Below, one piece after another: positions 34,024 to 41,962 of a stretch of 64,000 nt of DNA. A model generated the notes under the pieces. The model saw only the letters and a program-made list of their open reading frames with translations. It did no database searches and was not told the DNA's origin. How positions within the stretch are numbered: position 1 is the stretch's first letter; every line of letters starts with the position of its first letter. This stretch comes from Halobacillus sp. Marseille-P3879. Lineage in GTDB: Bacteria > Bacillota > Bacilli > Bacillales > Halobacillaceae. Where the stretch lies: NCBI RefSeq assembly GCF_900240285.1, contig NZ_OESS01000001.1:248001-312000 (forward strand), written 5' to 3'. The translations under genes and the position numbers were made by a program.

Positions 34024-34156
34024 CTTTTGGTGGGAAACCTGCTTGAGTACAAAACTTACTAAAAAATCATAGACATTTAGTAGCGCAGTTTCCTGGATAT
34101 AACAGGTACCCGGCATGGGGTATAGGGGGCATACCAGGTACCTTCTGGTGGATCAA

Positions 34157-34387
34157 TTACCAGAATCGTTTACGGCGGTCACAGCCGCAATCGTGATGCT
34201 TTTCAAATTTGAATTCGCAATCGTGATGTTTTTTAAAGTCAAAATCATGATGTTTTTCAAATTTGCAGCAGCAGATACAACGACATTTGCACTTAGGCTT
34301 CTCTTTCTTTTCACAACAACAGCGTTTTGAAAATGAATCGAGTCTGTCGTGGTGAGAACGGTGTTTAAAATCGTGTTCCCAAAACAT
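34157..34387 (-). CDS. Cys/His-rich small protein with KHHD repeats
   Basis: A 76-residue protein; the start at 34387 has a near-perfect AAAGGAGGG upstream. It contains 12 Cys and 10 His. A central block RCCCEKKEKPKCKCRCICCC is followed by three KHHD units (FEKHHDFDF, FKKHHDCEF, FEKHHDCGC) and ends DRRKRFW. There is no hydrophobic segment or signal peptide. The composition suggests a metal-binding protein or a cross-linked spore-coat protein; coat proteins of Bacillus often have such short charged repeats. I do not recognise a named family. Confidence 0.75.
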   Translation of the reverse strand: MFWEHDFKHRSHHDRLDSFSKRCCCEKKEKPKCKCRCICCCKFEKHHDFDFKKHHDCEFKFEKHHDCGCDRRKRFW

Positions 34388-34466
34388 AGGAATCCCTCCT
34401 TTCTCTACTAATTTATTCAGCTGGTGAGAGAGCTGTTTGTACACTTTGATAGAAAAATTAAAATTG

Positions 34467-34528
34467 GCACCTCCCTATTAGGCAAAAATAGTTTTTTCCT
34501 ATGATAAAATTAAAAAAATAGGAGGTGC
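34467..34528 (+). promoter_or_regulatory. Inverted repeat able to mask the MBL-lipoprotein ribosome binding site
   Basis: GCACCTCCCTATT (34467-34479) is complementary to AATAGGAGGTGC (34517-34528) apart from one bulged base, and the right arm contains the AGGAGG that precedes ATG 34532. A transcript starting upstream of 34467 could hide its RBS. A TATGAT at 34500-34505 could instead start a transcript without the left arm. Confidence 0.45.
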
Positions 34529-34531
34529 GGT

Positions 34532-35911
34532 ATGTTTAAAAATGCAATTTTTATCTTTTTTAGTGCGTTGTCCCTTTTGTTTACGGCCGCATGCGGTGAG
34601 GAAACAACGGGACCGCCAGATGATCAACAGAGTCAGGATACGATGGAATCCCAGCAGGAACAGGAAGTTACCGAAAAGGAAAATACTGAGGAAGAGGAGG
34701 AATCAAAGGAAGAAGAGAATACAGTAGAGGAGCCGGAGGAAGAGACCGGGGATGCTGAAGACGAAAAAGCTGAGGGTTCTGCTGATGAGAAAGAGGTGCA
34801 GGATGAAAAAGAAGAGCAGCCATCAGAGGAACAAGAAGAGGTGGAACAGCTATCTTCAGACTTAACGGCTCATTTTATTGATGTCGGCCAGGCCGATGCG
34901 ACTTTAATTGAGTTTGAAGACCAGGGTCAGCCGATAAGGATATTGATTGATGCCGGCAATTGGAATGGTGATCAAGTGATTAACTACTTACATAGTCAAG
35001 ATGTGGAGCAGATAGATATCGCAATCGGCACCCACCCTGACGCAGATCATATTGGACAGTTGGATCGTGTAGTGGAGCAGTTCAACGTTGGCGAAGTATG
35101 GATGTCGGGTAATGAAAGTACCTCAGAGACGTATGAACGTGTCCTCGATGCGATTGAAAGTAATGGAGCAGAATACGTAGAACCTCGAGCAGGCGAAGCA
35201 TTTGATATTGGTCCCTTAGCTGTGAATGTACTTTATCCGGAAATGGTCACCGGGGAATTAAATAAGGAATCCATTTCGTTAAAAATGAGCTATGGAGAAG
35301 TCGATTTTCTATTCACGGGAGATGCTGAAGCCGATGATGAAGCAAAAATGATCAACGGAAGTACAAATCTTGAAGCGGAAATCCTGCAGTTAGGGCATCA
35401 TGGTTCCTCCACTTCAACAAGTTCAGCATTTCTTGAAGAGGTTAAACCAGAAACCGCGATTTACAGTGCGGGAGAAGAGAATCAGTATGGCCATCCAGGG
35501 GAAGAAGTTGTTCAACGGATTCAGAATGCAGGGATCGAGCTCTTTGGAACCGATGTTCACGGTACAATTAAAGTGACGACGAATGGGCAGGGTTATGAAA
35601 TAGCGACAAGTGAAGAAGGAACAGTGGAGCCTTCAAGCAATGAAACCTCTGAAAGTGAATCAGCACAAGAGGAAGAGGAGCCGGAGCAGGAGAGCGAATC
35701 TGAAGCTGGAAATGCAGGGGATTGTGTGGATATTAACAGCGCTTCCTTGGAAGAAGTGCAGGAGATTACACAAATTGGTCCTGCTCGTGCCGAAGATTTA
35801 GTGAAGCAGAGACCGTATGAGTCAGTGGGGGAGCTTACTAAGATCAACGGCATCGGTCCGGCACGTATAGATGAAATTAAAGCACAAGGCGTCGCTTGTG
35901 TAGGGGGGTAA
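34532..35911 (+). CDS. ComEC-like MBL-fold lipoprotein with C-terminal helix-hairpin-helix domain
   Basis: A 459-residue protein. A signal peptide with lipobox (FTAAC) is followed by ~80 residues of almost pure Glu/Asp/Gln linker. The metallo-beta-lactamase domain (~110-360) contains HFIDVGQADATLIE, the metal motif THPDADHIG, FTGDAEADDE and LQLGHHGSS. A second acidic linker leads to a ComEA-type HhH pair (DINSASLEEVQEITQIGPARAEDL and INGIGPARIDEIK). The MBL part resembles the extracellular nuclease domain of ComEC; with HhH added, a surface DNA-processing nuclease is plausible. The next gene encodes DUF3006, a common partner. Confidence 0.87.
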   Translation: MFKNAIFIFFSALSLLFTAACGEETTGPPDDQQSQDTMESQQEQEVTEKENTEEEEESKEEENTVEEPEEETGDAEDEKAEGSADEKEVQDEKEEQPSEEQEEVEQLSSDLTAHFIDVGQADATLIEFEDQGQPIRILIDAGNWNGDQVINYLHSQDVEQIDIAIGTHPDADHIGQLDRVVEQFNVGEVWMSGNESTSETYERVLDAIESNGAEYVEPRAGEAFDIGPLAVNVLYPEMVTGELNKESISLKMSYGEVDFLFTGDAEADDEAKMINGSTNLEAEILQLGHHGSSTSTSSAFLEEVKPETAIYSAGEENQYGHPGEEVVQRIQNAGIELFGTDVHGTIKVTTNGQGYEIATSEEGTVEPSSNETSESESAQEEEEPEQESESEAGNAGDCVDINSASLEEVQEITQIGPARAEDLVKQRPYESVGELTKINGIGPARIDEIKAQGVACVGG

Positions 35912-35914
35912 ATA

Positions 35915-36178
35915 ATGAAAGCCGTATATGACCGTTTAGAAGAGGGAAAACATGCGGTTCTCCTCGTCGAAGAGACTAATCAGGAGTATGTTTTGGACAA
36001 AGAAATGCTTCCTGAAGGCAGCCGGCCGCTTGACTGGTTTGAAATAACCATGGAAGGTGGGGAAATTACATCAATCCTACGTGACCCAGAAGCAGCGGCC
36101 GCTCAAAAGGAGAAAGTTAAAAATAAACGGAGGAGGCTGCAGAAGCGCAGCAAAGGGAGCAGGTTTAAACGGAAGTAA
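35915..36178 (+). CDS. DUF3006 domain protein
   Basis: An 87-residue protein beginning MKAVYDRLEEGKHAVLLVEE with LPEGSRPLDWFEI, matching DUF3006, then a strongly basic tail (KNKRRRLQKRSKGSRFKRK). It starts three bases after the MBL-lipoprotein stop. DUF3006 genes often adjoin ComEC-like hydrolases. The basic tail could bind nucleic acid; this is an inference. Confidence 0.85.
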   Translation: MKAVYDRLEEGKHAVLLVEETNQEYVLDKEMLPEGSRPLDWFEITMEGGEITSILRDPEAAAAQKEKVKNKRRRLQKRSKGSRFKRK

Positions 36179-36275
36179 GGAAGCTGGTTCGGGCGCCTTA
36201 TTTTTAAATGTGAGGTTAGAAAAAGGTCATGAACGGGGATAGTCCTATACAACAGGTTTTAGGAGGTCCCGGTTT

Positions 36276-37112
36276 ATGAAAAAAATAATCAACTATGGCA
36301 AGGAAGTATTCGCCGAGTTTCAGAAAGATAATGTGCCGTTATTAGGGGCGGCCCAGGCATATTACTATTTGCTGGCGATCTTTCCTTTAGTTATTCTGCT
36401 TTTATCAATCTTACCTTATATGAACATAAGTGCTGAGGAAGCTATGGGCTTTATGCAGAGCGTGGTGCCTGGAGAAGCTTCAACAATTTTTGAGGAAAAT
36501 ATTATTGAACTGGTAGAGCAGCCTAACGGCGGTTTGTTAACCGTTGGTATTCTGGGTACATTATGGTCCGCTTCAAACGGTATTAATGCTTTCATTCAAG
36601 CTTCCAATATAGCTTATAATGTGGAGGAGACCCGTTCGTTTATAAAGGTCCGTCTACTGTCTATCCTGTTAACTCTCGGGATGATCATTTCAATCGCTGT
36701 AGCGTTAGCTCTTCCTATTTTTGGGGATGTAATCATTACCATGCTGAGAGATTTTCTTCACTTACCAGAGCAGACGGTGGGGCTCTTCCAAGTACTGCGC
36801 TGGGTGATCAGTATTGTAGTTATGGCTGGAACGTTAATGGCTCTTTATCATTTTGCGCCGGACAAAACGTTCCCATTTAAGGAAATCGTCCCGGGAGCAA
36901 TTTTTACAGCTGTGCTGTGGCAGTTGTTTTCACTCCTTTTCTCTTTCTATGTAAGCAACTTTGCGAATTATTCTGCAACTTATGGGAGTCTCGGGGGAAT
37001 TATAATTCTTATGCTTTGGTTTTTCGCTACCGGGATGATCTTAATGATCGGAGCAGAAATTAACGTCGTCCGCCACCGAAGAAAAAAACGCCGTGCTCAA
37101 GAAGTAGCTTAG
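36276..37112 (+). CDS. YihY/BrkB-family membrane protein
   Basis: A 278-residue protein with six hydrophobic segments and YihY features: LGAAQAYYYLLAIFPLVILLLS, LWSASNGINAF, YHFAPDKTFPFKEIVPGA and YGSLGGIIILMLWFF. AGGAGG precedes the ATG by about 9 bases. Once labelled ribonuclease BN, the family is now regarded as an inner-membrane protein of unknown function. A hairpin terminator follows. Confidence 0.9.
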   Translation: MKKIINYGKEVFAEFQKDNVPLLGAAQAYYYLLAIFPLVILLLSILPYMNISAEEAMGFMQSVVPGEASTIFEENIIELVEQPNGGLLTVGILGTLWSASNGINAFIQASNIAYNVEETRSFIKVRLLSILLTLGMIISIAVALALPIFGDVIITMLRDFLHLPEQTVGLFQVLRWVISIVVMAGTLMALYHFAPDKTFPFKEIVPGAIFTAVLWQLFSLLFSFYVSNFANYSATYGSLGGIIILMLWFFATGMILMIGAEINVVRHRRKKRRAQEVA

Positions 37113-37140
37113 CTTAAAAAAAGCAGGAAGCCTTTCCTTC

Positions 37141-37182
37141 AGCTTGTAGAGAAGCCCTGATTTCTTCTCTGCAAGCTTTTTT
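37141..37182 (+). terminator. Terminator of the yihY-like gene, AGCTTG-GAGA hairpin family
   Basis: A 14-bp stem AGCTTGTAGAGAAG/CTTCTCTGCAAGCT (37141-37154 and 37164-37177) with one A-C mismatch, followed by TTTTT. Confidence 0.88.
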
Positions 37183-37374
37183 AGGTTCCAGGTTTCCTGG
37201 ATCCTTTCCTATCCATGAAAAGGGCTGTTTTTTAGTCAAAAAGCAAACAATGACTTTTCCATAAGTTGAAGAAAAGCTTTTTATTTAAATTCATTTTTCT
37301 TAGTGAAAAATGGTATAAATAAGAGAAGAGTTCGTACAAGTAATAGAAAGTGAAAATTAGGCGGGGGAAATGAA

Positions 37375-38637
37375 ATGAAGAAGCGATTAGTCTTGACCAC
37401 TATCATGTTGTTCCCAATTTATGTACTGTTCGTTTATTTGTACTTATTTCACTGGACGAGCCCGGGTGTGCCGGAAGCCTACCGTGGGTCAGCTGCAGAT
37501 CCTGTAACGTTCATGTCAGCGCAGGAGATAGCTCTTAGTCAAGAATATTCCAGATATCGTAACCTGCTTTATTTTATCGGGCTTCCCTTTGAAATTCTTA
37601 TCTACATAGCTGTACTCGTATTTGGCTGGTCCCCTGTATTTAAGAAGTTTGGCGAGCGGGTTTCACGTTTTTCGGTGGTTAACATCCCTATCTACGTTTT
37701 ACTGCTTTCCACCGTGATATGGATTATCAGCTTTCCTCTCGATTATATCGGTTATCGCTTGTCTTCTCTATATGGAATCTCTACACAAAGTTTCTCAAGC
37801 TGGATGCGTGATGAGTTAATCAGCTTCTGGGTTGGCTTTATTATTATGGCTCTTTTAATTACGGTGCTTTACCAGTTGATTAAGAAAGCGCAGAAACGCT
37901 GGTGGCTGTATGCCTGGCTGCTGCTCATTCCCTTTTTTACATTCATGATGTATATTCAGCCGGTACTTATCGATCCGTTATATAATGAATTCACCGAACT
38001 GAAGAATCCTGAGCTTGAGGAGAAGATTCTCTCATTAGCTCATGAGGCAGATATACCGGCCGATCGAGTTTTTGAAGTCGATATGTCAGAGAAAACAAAT
38101 GCCATGAATGCATATGTGAACGGAATTGGATCAAACCTTCGGATCGTGCTGTGGGACACTACACTGAATCAGCTTGACGACAACGAAACGCTGTTTATCA
38201 TGGCACATGAAATCGGCCATTACGTTATGAACCATCTTTATATGAATCTGGCCGGGGTCATTCTATCAAGTCTTGTTGGATTATATATCACATATCGTCT
38301 TTTACATTGGATGGTTCGCAAATGGGGGGCGGAGTTTGGTATAAAAAGGGCAGCTGACATTAGTTCACTTCCTGTTTTATTCTTAATTCTAACCGTGTTA
38401 TCGATCATATCCACTCCGGCAGAGTCCGCTGTCTCACGCCAGGCGGAGCGTGCAGCTGACGAGTATGCGATAGAGATGATGCCTGACCGGGAAGCGGCGA
38501 TCGGTTCGTTTCAGGAGCTTACGATTAATGGAAGAAGTGAAGTGAACCCGCCTGCCCTGGTTAAATTTTTTCGCTATGGCCATCCCACAATGATGGAGCG
38601 TATCGTGATGCTTGAGGAATATGAAAGGGAAAAATAA
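37375..38637 (+). CDS. M48-family zinc metallopeptidase (Ste24/CAAX protease-like)
   Basis: A 420-residue membrane protease. The N-terminal half has about five hydrophobic segments of the Ste24 type; HEIGHYVMNH is the zinc-binding HExxH, and ERAADEYAIEMM supplies the third ligand region. It would degrade or process membrane proteins, as HtpX and Ste24-like enzymes do. The RBS region GCGGGGGAAATGA is purine-rich but not ideal. It is followed at once by a MITE-like element. Confidence 0.9.
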   Translation: MKKRLVLTTIMLFPIYVLFVYLYLFHWTSPGVPEAYRGSAADPVTFMSAQEIALSQEYSRYRNLLYFIGLPFEILIYIAVLVFGWSPVFKKFGERVSRFSVVNIPIYVLLLSTVIWIISFPLDYIGYRLSSLYGISTQSFSSWMRDELISFWVGFIIMALLITVLYQLIKKAQKRWWLYAWLLLIPFFTFMMYIQPVLIDPLYNEFTELKNPELEEKILSLAHEADIPADRVFEVDMSEKTNAMNAYVNGIGSNLRIVLWDTTLNQLDDNETLFIMAHEIGHYVMNHLYMNLAGVILSSLVGLYITYRLLHWMVRKWGAEFGIKRAADISSLPVLFLILTVLSIISTPAESAVSRQAERAADEYAIEMMPDREAAIGSFQELTINGRSEVNPPALVKFFRYGHPTMMERIVMLEEYEREK

Positions 38638-38642
38638 TGGGA

Positions 38643-38917
38643 GTGGGACATAAGTAACGCAGCGATGTCAAAAAACGAACATTCATATAAACGCAGATGA
38701 TTAGCGTAGTTAAAATGCGAAGACTTCTGTGGGAACAGCACGAGCCGAAGATCCCGCAGGAAAGCGATCTTTGCTTTCTGAGGAAGCTGAAGCCGTGCCC
38801 ACTTAAAAGCGAAGCGTTTTGACGGAGCGATGGGTGAATTCTCTTTAACATAAATAATCCGAACTGATTTCAACAAAATCGTTCGGATTATTTTATGCTT
38901 TATTCAGTTTTGTCCCA
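38643..38917. repeat. MITE-like element with TGGGACA/TGTCCCA ends and an internal terminator
   Basis: The segment is bounded by 7-bp inverted ends TGGGACA (38644-38650) and TGTCCCA (38911-38917) and fills the whole space between two convergent genes. Near its right end a perfect 12-bp stem AATAATCCGAAC/GTTCGGATTATT (38853-38864 and 38881-38892) has T-rich flanks on both strands and can terminate both neighbours. It has no transposase. The middle (CCCGCAGGAAAGCGATC, GGAACAGCACGAGCC) resembles dispersed repeats I associate with halotolerant Bacillaceae; this is from memory, not a search. Confidence 0.65.
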
Positions 38918-38927
38918 ACCTCGATGT

Positions 38928-39527
38928 TTATTTAAACCATCCTTTTTCCTTTACACGTGAGACGGCTTCAATCCTGTTGCTTACCTCAAGCTTATCTAAT
39001 ACGACAGAAATATAATTACGTACCGTTCCTGTAGTTATAAAAAGCTGTTTCGCAATTTCTTTTGTATTCTTCCCTTCGGCAATAAGTTCGACGACCTGTT
39101 TTTCCCGCTCCGTAAGAGGGTTCTCATTACCAAATGCCATATCGACTAACTCGGGTGCGAAGATTCTTCTGCCGTCCATAATGGTTCGAATCGAGTTAGC
39201 CAGATCTTCGCTCGGACTGTCTTTTAATAAATACCCGCTTACCTGCGCTTTTTGTGCACGTTCGAAGTATCCGGCTCTGGCAAACGTTGTTAGAATTATA
39301 ATTTTGCAAGGGTTGTCTTTTAACTGCTCTGCGGCGTCAAGGCCGCTTTTTACAGGCATTTCGATGTCCATAATACAAACATCTGGCTGAAGCTCCTCGA
39401 CGAGCTTACATGCCTCTTCACCATTTTTGGCGGTGCCGACGACCTGCATATCCTCTTCTAAATCAAGCAGTGAACCAAGGGCTCCTAAGAGCATACGCTG
39501 GTCTTCAGCGATAACGATCCGTATCAT
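38928..39527 (-). CDS. desR: Two-component response regulator DesR
   Basis: A 199-residue NarL/LuxR-type regulator. The receiver has phospho-acceptor Asp54 (CIMDIEMP), the acidic pocket (IAEDQ) and switch Thr (ILTTFAR). The C-terminal HTH is LTEREKQVVELIAEGKNTKEIAKQLFITTGTVRNYISVVL. Its order with the kinase and desaturase genes matches B. subtilis des-desK-desR. Phosphorylated DesR activates the desaturase gene in the cold. It overlaps desK by 4 bases. Confidence 0.93.
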   Translation of the reverse strand: MIRIVIAEDQRMLLGALGSLLDLEEDMQVVGTAKNGEEACKLVEELQPDVCIMDIEMPVKSGLDAAEQLKDNPCKIIILTTFARAGYFERAQKAQVSGYLLKDSPSEDLANSIRTIMDGRRIFAPELVDMAFGNENPLTEREKQVVELIAEGKNTKEIAKQLFITTGTVRNYISVVLDKLEVSNRIEAVSRVKEKGWFK

Positions 39528-40660
39528 TCCAATTCCTCCTGTTTCGATTGTAGAATGACTTTGGGTACACGAATGGTTAAGGTGGTACCCTGTTCAGACG
39601 ACAACTCAAGGCTTCCATTAACGAATTCCAGGCGTTCACGGATCCCCTGGAGACCGTGTCCTTTCAACAAATTCTTGTCTTCTGAAAGCCCTACGCCATC
39701 GTCGCTGATTTGCAGATGGACTTCATCTGGCAGCTGTTCAATATGAATCGAGCACACAGAAGCCTGGCTGTGTTTTACGACGTTGGTTACCGCTTCTTTT
39801 AAACACATGCTGAGTACATTTTCTACAAGAAGTGGTGTGTTACTTAACTCGGGGCTGCCTTCTGCATGGAACTCAATTTCGGCAGCTTGCAGGATTTGCT
39901 GCACACGCAGAAGTTCATCCGCTAACTTACTTCCTCTCATGTTAGATACCATTTCCCGTACTTCTTTTAACGCTGTTCTCGCCGTCTGCCTTATATCATG
40001 AATTTCGCCTTGGGCAGCTTGCGGGTTTTTATCTATTAACTTCCCGGCCAGGTCGCTTTTTAACCCAATTAAAGAGAGCTTCTGCCCGAGCGTATCATGG
40101 AGGTCACGCGCGATTCGTTCCCGTTCCTCGATCACCTTAAGCTGGGAGATTTTTTCGTTGGCATCTTCCAGCTTATCTTCCAGCTGCTCCCGTTTAATCC
40201 GGTAGTACATGGTAAACGGAAGCAGTATTACTCCAATGAGACAAATTATAACAAAAGGAAGTTGAGGAAACAGTGCTTCGTTCTGCATCACAAAAACGAG
40301 AGTAATCGCTCCGACCGTAGTGACAAGATGAACAATATAAAGGGTGAGAAAACCGCTCAACCTCTGGATATTACCTATAAAAAATGCCAGAAATAAAGCG
40401 AAGTAAATGTAACCGAATAAGAGGGTCATGATAATGCTGATCACCATTTCAATACTTACCCAAACGTAGACCATTCGGCTGTGAGAAATAAAAGAGAGCC
40501 GGTAGGAGAGAAAGAATAGGATGATCATAAGAAATCCGAATATAATTTCAAATAATGAAGAAGAGCGGAAGATAAAGAAGAAAGGCAGCAGACAAAATAT
40601 AATCCATATATATGAGCTTAATCCTGTATTCTTGGGGATGATTTGGTACCAGTTCTGCAT
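39524..40660 (-). CDS. desK: Membrane thermosensor histidine kinase DesK
   Basis: A 378-residue kinase. Residues ~15-150 form four or five transmembrane helices; HisKA_3 carries ERIARDLHDTLGQKLSLIGLK with His188, the position used in B. subtilis DesK; the ATPase domain ends KGHGLQGIRERLEF. Lys10-Asn11 at the start of helix 1 resembles the polar sunken-buoy residues that measure membrane thickness in DesK. ATG 40660 is preceded by AAAGGAGA; the longer frame to 40729 lacks an RBS and enters the terminator. Confidence 0.94.
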   Translation of the reverse strand: MQNWYQIIPKNTGLSSYIWIIFCLLPFFFIFRSSSLFEIIFGFLMIILFFLSYRLSFISHSRMVYVWVSIEMVISIIMTLLFGYIYFALFLAFFIGNIQRLSGFLTLYIVHLVTTVGAITLVFVMQNEALFPQLPFVIICLIGVILLPFTMYYRIKREQLEDKLEDANEKISQLKVIEERERIARDLHDTLGQKLSLIGLKSDLAGKLIDKNPQAAQGEIHDIRQTARTALKEVREMVSNMRGSKLADELLRVQQILQAAEIEFHAEGSPELSNTPLLVENVLSMCLKEAVTNVVKHSQASVCSIHIEQLPDEVHLQISDDGVGLSEDKNLLKGHGLQGIRERLEFVNGSLELSSEQGTTLTIRVPKVILQSKQEELE

Positions 40661-40706
40661 AGGTTTCTCCTTTTCCAGTCTTATTTTGTAGTATTTCCAT
40701 TCTATC

Positions 40707-40739
40707 AAAAGAAACCCTATTGCGTACAAATAGGGTTTC
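40707..40739 (-). terminator. Hairpin between des and desK
   Basis: An 11-bp perfect stem GAAACCCTATT/AATAGGGTTTC (40711-40721 and 40729-40739) with TTTT following on the minus strand. It lies directly after the des stop and could let desKR be expressed at a lower level than des, or from a separate promoter. Confidence 0.75.
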
Positions 40740-40749
40740 CTGCCTCTGA

Positions 40750-41775
40750 CTATTGATCTTGAAAGCCTGTACGCGGCTTTTGAAGAAGCGGTTTTACTTC
40801 TTTAAAGCTGACAAATGTCTTATTGGCTGTATCATAGAGCCTGAATCGAATCGATTTCAAGCTGGATAGCAGCGTGATGGTTGTGGCTTTTTGCAGCGGT
40901 GGTGTGGATTCGTGGGCCTCTTCAAGCTTATAATTCGGTACTCTTGGACTTAAGTGGTGAACATGGTGGTAGCCAATGCTCCCTGATACCCACTGAAGGA
41001 GCTTCGGCAGCTTGTAGTATGAACTGCCATCGACCGCAGCTTTGACAAAATCCCATTGAGATTCATCTTCAAAATAAGAATCCTCAAACTGGTGCTGGAC
41101 ATAGAACAGCCAAATACCAAGCACTCCGGATACATAAAGAATGGGCAGCTGAATAATAAGAAAAGCCTGCCAGCCGATTGCCCAGATCATAAGGGCATAA
41201 ATAACGGCAATCGATCCATTCGTAAGGTGTGTATTCCAGCGTTCCTTCCGCTTGGCCCCTTTCCGGTTAAAACGGTTGGATAAACAGAATAAATAAAGCG
41301 GTCCTAATCCAAACATAATGAGAGGGTTACGGTACAGACGATAAGCTAAACGTCTCCAGAAAGAAGCGGCGACGTATTCTTCAACGGTCATCACCCATAC
41401 ATCCCCTGTGCCTCGTTTGTCTAAATTACTGCTTGTCGCATGGTGAATCGAATGATCCCTTTTCCACTTTTCAAAAGGAAACAATGTGAGTATTCCGGTG
41501 ATGGTGCCGGTAATCCGGTTTGCCTTTTGATTTTGAAAGAAAGACATGTGTGTACAGTCATGGAAGATAATAAAGATGCGGATAACAAACACTCCTGCGA
41601 TCATGGCTAAGGGTACAGCAAGCCACAAAGATACAGCAAGACTTTGATAGGCTGCAAACCAAAGCAGGAAAAAAGGAACAAGTGTATTGATCAGTTGACG
41701 GATCCCAACTGTTTGATCAGGTTTTGCAAAAGCGGCTACATTCTTTTTTAATTCTTTTTGTTTATGCTGGCTCAT
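40750..41775 (-). CDS. des: Membrane fatty acid desaturase Des
   Basis: A 341-residue desaturase with the three His boxes HDCTHMS, HSIHHATSS and HHVHHLSP plus four or more membrane helices. Like B. subtilis Des it should introduce a double bond into phospholipid acyl chains after a cold shift. The start is ATG 41775. A DesR-like inverted repeat and a weak-35 promoter lie upstream. It is first in the des-desK-desR cluster. Confidence 0.93.
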   Translation of the reverse strand: MSQHKQKELKKNVAAFAKPDQTVGIRQLINTLVPFFLLWFAAYQSLAVSLWLAVPLAMIAGVFVIRIFIIFHDCTHMSFFQNQKANRITGTITGILTLFPFEKWKRDHSIHHATSSNLDKRGTGDVWVMTVEEYVAASFWRRLAYRLYRNPLIMFGLGPLYLFCLSNRFNRKGAKRKERWNTHLTNGSIAVIYALMIWAIGWQAFLIIQLPILYVSGVLGIWLFYVQHQFEDSYFEDESQWDFVKAAVDGSSYYKLPKLLQWVSGSIGYHHVHHLSPRVPNYKLEEAHESTPPLQKATTITLLSSLKSIRFRLYDTANKTFVSFKEVKPLLQKPRTGFQDQ

Positions 41776-41814
41776 AATAAGGACTCCTCATACGTTCGTT
41801 TGATCATAAACCCA

Positions 41815-41880
41815 ATCATAGAAGAAATGAAGACGGGATGTAAGGCATAAACGTCAGGGGGTGAGTATGACATTTGTCAT
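41815..41880 (-). promoter_or_regulatory. Promoter and DesR-like inverted repeat of des
   Basis: On the minus strand TATGAT (41820-41815) has a poor -35, as expected for an activator-dependent promoter. A perfect 14-bp inverted repeat ATGACATTTGTCAT (41867-41880) lies about 65 bases upstream of the likely start, within the distance range where DesR acts in B. subtilis. Assignment to DesR is an inference. Confidence 0.5.
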
Positions 41881-41898
41881 GGGTGGAGCCAATATTTA

Positions 41899-41912
41899 TG
41901 TAAGCGCTTTCT
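41899..41912 (+). promoter_or_regulatory. Candidate cre site of the 2-hydroxyacid oxidase gene
   Basis: TGTAAGCGCTTTCT satisfies the cre consensus fully, with the central GCGC-type dyad. It lies 50 bases before the oxidase start, so CcpA could repress the gene during growth on sugars. Confidence 0.65.
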
Positions 41913-41962
41913 TTATATGTGATAAAATGGAAGGCAGATATCATTTCAAAGGGAGAGATTTT

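Noticed and set aside
38561-38876. Two overlapping minus-strand frames (about 96 and 100 codons) at the end of the M48 gene
   Set aside because: They run from the MITE-like element into the antisense of the protease gene and have no ribosome binding site.
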